This document shows, piece after piece, positions 61,527 through 64,000 of a stretch of 64,000 nt of DNA (position 1 is the stretch's first letter; every line of letters begins with the position of its first letter). The notes beneath the pieces are model-generated. The model did not search any database. It was given only the letters and a program-made list of their open reading frames with translations, and was not told the DNA's origin. A program made the translations under genes and the position numbers. The stretch is from Phycisphaerae bacterium (lineage in GTDB: Bacteria > Planctomycetota > Phycisphaerae > SM23-33), in assembly GCA_016782885.1 (NCBI GenBank), contig JADHXQ010000008.1, positions 1-64,000 of the forward strand, given 5' to 3'.

Positions 61527-64000
61527 TCACCGCCCGGACGGTTTTGTGGTCGCGGGCTTTGTTGTCGGACGTGCTATCGGCTTGGCTCCTGGGGCGGCGG
61601 ACACCTTGGCGGGGTCGTTTTTCCATCCGTATTTCGTTGCGAACTGAGACGGTGTGAGCATCTCCTGGCCGGCGCCGGTTACTACGACGTACAGCAGTTC
61701 TTTCTCCACGTCGACACCTTCTGAGACTGCGTAATGCCCGTCGGCGCTGATCGCCATACATCCGGTCGCGGGCAGCGGCATGTAAGTTCTCATCGGAAGA
61801 CCCTCGGCGACATCCCAGATACGCAGCATCCTGTCGCAATGAGTCGCCAGCATTGATCCGTCAATCGAGAACGATACCGGCCGTACGTGCGTCGGATGAC
61901 CAAAGAGTGTTCTGAGCCCGGACGATGGGGTATCCCACAGGTGGATGTAGCCTGTGCCCAGGGTGAAAGCAGATCCACCACCGCCACGTCTATCCCCCGC
62001 GGCCAGGAGGGCTCCATCGCGGGAAAGCACTGCAGAAGGATTGCCATTGATAAAGCTGATGGGGATATTGCGAGTCATCGCTCCTGATTCGATATCCCAC
62101 AGTTCGGCGTTATCCCCTCGATTGCTCAAGACAGCAAGCACCTTGCCATCACCGGAACATGCGAAACCGGAGATGCCTTTTTCAGACGATGCTAACTCCT
62201 TGATGAGGCTACCCGATCGAGCGTCCCATATTCCCATGATGCTTTTGGGATCTTTCTTCATCAGCGAGATAATCCTGCGGCTGTCGGGCATCCATATCCC
62301 CGGCATATGTTGGTCAGGCGGACCCCCTTGTCCTGGAATGCCGGCAACTGCCTGCCCGGTCTCGGCGTCCCATACGAGTAGAGAACCGTGCATGTTCCTC
62401 ACGCACACCAGCCGCCCGTCAGGCGATAAGGAAAGGCTGATTGCTCCTTCATCTTTCTTGCCATTGGGATAAGATTTCCAATCGCGCAGCGAACGGGTAT
62501 CAAGAATGTGGAGCATCGGTTCGCTTCCCCACATAGCGGTATCGGCGAACGCAAGCAACTTCCCGTCAGGACTGTACGCCGCGCATAGGACCGTTTTTCG
62601 TCCGGGCTTGAATTCGCGGGAAAACTGAGGCGCCTCGCTGTGCCACAACCACATCGTCCCTGCTTTTTCGACCCTGCATCCAACAAGTGTGGCGCCCTTC
62701 ATTTCCGGCGATGCAGCGCCTTGGGAAAGATAAGGTATTGGCTGGCTGATTTCCCAGATCGTCCGACCGGTCGCAGAGTCAATGAGTCCAACACCCACGT
62801 TCGAGTTCTTCCTGTTGCCCATTAGACCGCACCATCGCACAGCCAACGCCTTACCGTCCGGTGACCATATGTAAACATCGTTTTGGTCTTTGTAGGTCAG
62901 CCCGGGCTTGCCTACCGCCTTCCAGGTTTCAGTATCCAGAATGGTCGCCACTTTGTCTTTGTCGCGGAAGAGCAAACGCATTCCGTCCGGCGACCAGGCA
63001 AGCAACGCCTTAGTATAAATGTCGCTGCAGCAATCGATCTTGCGAATCATCTCCCATGATTCGGTGTTCAATATGGCGATAGCCGCCGCCGGGTTTTTTC
63101 CACCAGCCTCACCTCGGACAGCAAACATCTTTCCATCAGGCGACCAGGCAACAAGTTTTCTGTTGTCGCCCAGACGAGTCTCGAAGGACTTGAGGGTCTG
63201 ACCCGAATGGATATTCCAAACGTAAGCGTTGTAACTTCCTCGCCTCCCCGCCGTGGCGAGCATTTTCCCATCGGGCGACCATTTCAGCAATCCAGCACCA
63301 TTGTCACGATAGATAAGAAACCGGATGAATCGCCCGGATCGGACATCCCAGAGACCCACGCTGCGACCGGCCGTTGCAAGAGTCTTGCCGTCCGGCGAGA
63401 ACGCCACTCCCATGACGGGTACTTCATGCCCGACAAGCGTGTGCAGGCGACGCCCCGATGAGAAATCCCAGATAATAGACGTCCCGTCCTTGCTTGCCGA
63501 TGCCAGGAGACGGCTGTCCTTGGAAAATGACAGGTCGAACACCGTCCCGCGATGACCCACGAACATCCTGTCGAGCTTGCCCGTAGCAGCATCAAGTATC
63601 CGTATGGTTCCGGCCTCGCCGGTAGTGGCGATCCATCGCCCGTCCGGGCTGAACGCCATCGCCGTCTGCCTGCCGCGAAGTCGGCGGGTTTCCAGCGCCC
63701 AGAACTTAACGCCCTCGATCTTCGCCGGCCGGGGCGCCAGTGCGGTGAGATTCTCGCCGACATCCCAAGGCTCAAGCGGAACGCCGAGAGGCAGGCGAAC
63801 CTGAAGATCCGAGACTGTATAGCAGGAATCCTCGGTTGCAAGCGCTATGCGTCCCGGCACAATCCCCACCTTCTGCCAGTCATCGGGCGCGCGCAGCCTC
63901 CATTGCGGAGCGGAGAAGTTCAGGATCCTCTCCCCATCGAGATCAACCCTTACCCCCACCTGCCCGCGGCGGGTCCGAATAGACACGTCCAGCAGATATT
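61527..64000 (-). CDS. WD40-repeat protein, 5' end outside the window
   Basis: The frame stays open to the window edge (codons before the track's GTG 63986 read YLLD in frame), so the gene is 5' truncated here; at least 824 residues are visible. The first ~100 form a beta-sandwich-like part (GVRVDLDGERILNF). After that come many WD40 repeats: FSPDGRWIATTGEAGTIRILDAATGK, HRGTVFDLSFSKDSRLLASASKDG and WSPDGKMLATAGRRG, with the last near the C-terminus. In planctomycetes such proteins often follow Ser/Thr kinase domains or ECF sigma factors; a kinase domain would lie outside the window. It is 79 nt upstream of the sigma factor gene. Confidence 0.82.
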   Translation of the reverse strand, partial: YLLDVSIRTRRGQVGVRVDLDGERILNFSAPQWRLRAPDDWQKVGIVPGRIALATEDSCYTVSDLQVRLPLGVPLEPWDVGENLTALAPRPAKIEGVKFWALETRRLRGRQTAMAFSPDGRWIATTGEAGTIRILDAATGKLDRMFVGHRGTVFDLSFSKDSRLLASASKDGTSIIWDFSSGRRLHTLVGHEVPVMGVAFSPDGKTLATAGRSVGLWDVRSGRFIRFLIYRDNGAGLLKWSPDGKMLATAGRRGSYNAYVWNIHSGQTLKSFETRLGDNRKLVAWSPDGKMFAVRGEAGGKNPAAAIAILNTESWEMIRKIDCCSDIYTKALLAWSPDGMRLLFRDKDKVATILDTETWKAVGKPGLTYKDQNDVYIWSPDGKALAVRWCGLMGNRKNSNVGVGLIDSATGRTIWEISQPIPYLSQGAASPEMKGATLVGCRVEKAGTMWLWHSEAPQFSREFKPGRKTVLCAAYSPDGKLLAFADTAMWGSEPMLHILDTRSLRDWKSYPNGKKDEGAISLSLSPDGRLVCVRNMHGSLLVWDAETGQAVAGIPGQGGPPDQHMPGIWMPDSRRIISLMKKDPKSIMGIWDARSGSLIKELASSEKGISGFACSGDGKVLAVLSNRGDNAELWDIESGAMTRNIPISFINGNPSAVLSRDGALLAAGDRRGGGGSAFTLGTGYIHLWDTPSSGLRTLFGHPTHVRPVSFSIDGSMLATHCDRMLRIWDVAEGLPMRTYMPLPATGCMAISADGHYAVSEGVDVEKELLYVVVTGAGQEMLTPSQFATKYGWKNDPAKVSAAPGAKPIARPTTKPATTKPSGR

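Noticed and set aside
1-64000. CRISPR arrays, insertion sequences, rRNA genes, replication origin
   Set aside because: No regularly spaced repeats, transposase, rRNA sequence or DnaA-box cluster was seen.

Overview
The window looks like part of a planctomycete chromosome, most plausibly of the class Phycisphaerae. The evidence is indirect. There are three PEP-CTERM proteins, several secreted SUMF1-fold proteins, HzsA-related diheme propeller proteins, an ECF sigma factor close to a WD40 protein, a stand-alone GMP-synthetase ATP-PPase and moderately high GC. There is no rRNA or ribosomal-protein gene to fix the taxonomy. Most large proteins carry signal peptides, which fits a lineage that degrades complex polysaccharides.

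Layout. 1-4255: 3' end of a Panacea/SocA-type antitoxin gene, a PEP-CTERM gene, a probably truncated secreted protein, a sialate O-acetylesterase-family enzyme and a broken beta-helix gene. 4277-6065 (minus): hisF-like and guaA-like genes. 6397-14663 (plus): a tight SUMF1 / giant HExxH protein / GH95 fucosidase operon. 14884-16704: PEP-CTERM and SUMF1 genes. 16826-20206: HzsA-related protein, convergent with a PQQ-like propeller gene. 21681-32907 (plus): a second giant HExxH protein with its SUMF1 neighbour, two tandem GH32 genes and a small propeller. 32896-39540 (minus): GH10, a peptidase gene interrupted by an in-frame TAG, a lipoprotein and an 861-aa putative carbohydrate-active protein. 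39572-39643: tRNA-Thr(CGU). 39821-46413 (plus): a four-domain fusion protein and a lipoprotein, each behind a near-consensus promoter of the same design. 46428-51719: housekeeping genes (DAHP synthase, serS, prmC) with small membrane proteins. 51929-56745: McrBC restriction system. 57103-58203: leuB-like. 58866-64000 (minus): WD40 protein, ECF sigma factor, hypothetical protein, STAS protein and PEP-CTERM protein.

How the genes may work together. The accessory 40 kb reads as a secreted carbohydrate-degradation region: deacetylation (SASA), fucose removal (GH95), fructan-type hydrolysis (GH32), xylan-type cleavage (GH10), and large cell-surface proteins combining carbohydrate-binding modules, propellers, hemes and a metallopeptidase-like core. 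No sulfatase is present although four SUMF1 domains are, and none of the four has the catalytic cysteine pair of true formylglycine-generating enzymes.

The most novel signal is a leader of about 80 nt directly upstream of three genes (PEP-CTERM 701, PEP-CTERM 59600, STAS 60014), two of them nearly 60 kb from the third. Each copy contains a 17-codon reading frame ending Leu-Lys-Gly, whose last codons form the Shine-Dalgarno of the gene below, always with 4 nt between codon 18 and the start codon. In two copies codon 18 is TGA; in the third it is CAG. Other points of note are the isochorismatase/HzsA/SUMF1 fusion, the paired giant HExxH + SUMF1 genes, the double-GH32 protein, the hisF-like/guaA-like pair, and degenerate TGTGTACC/TGTCACA repeats around leuB. 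All calls come from reading the sequence; no database search was run.
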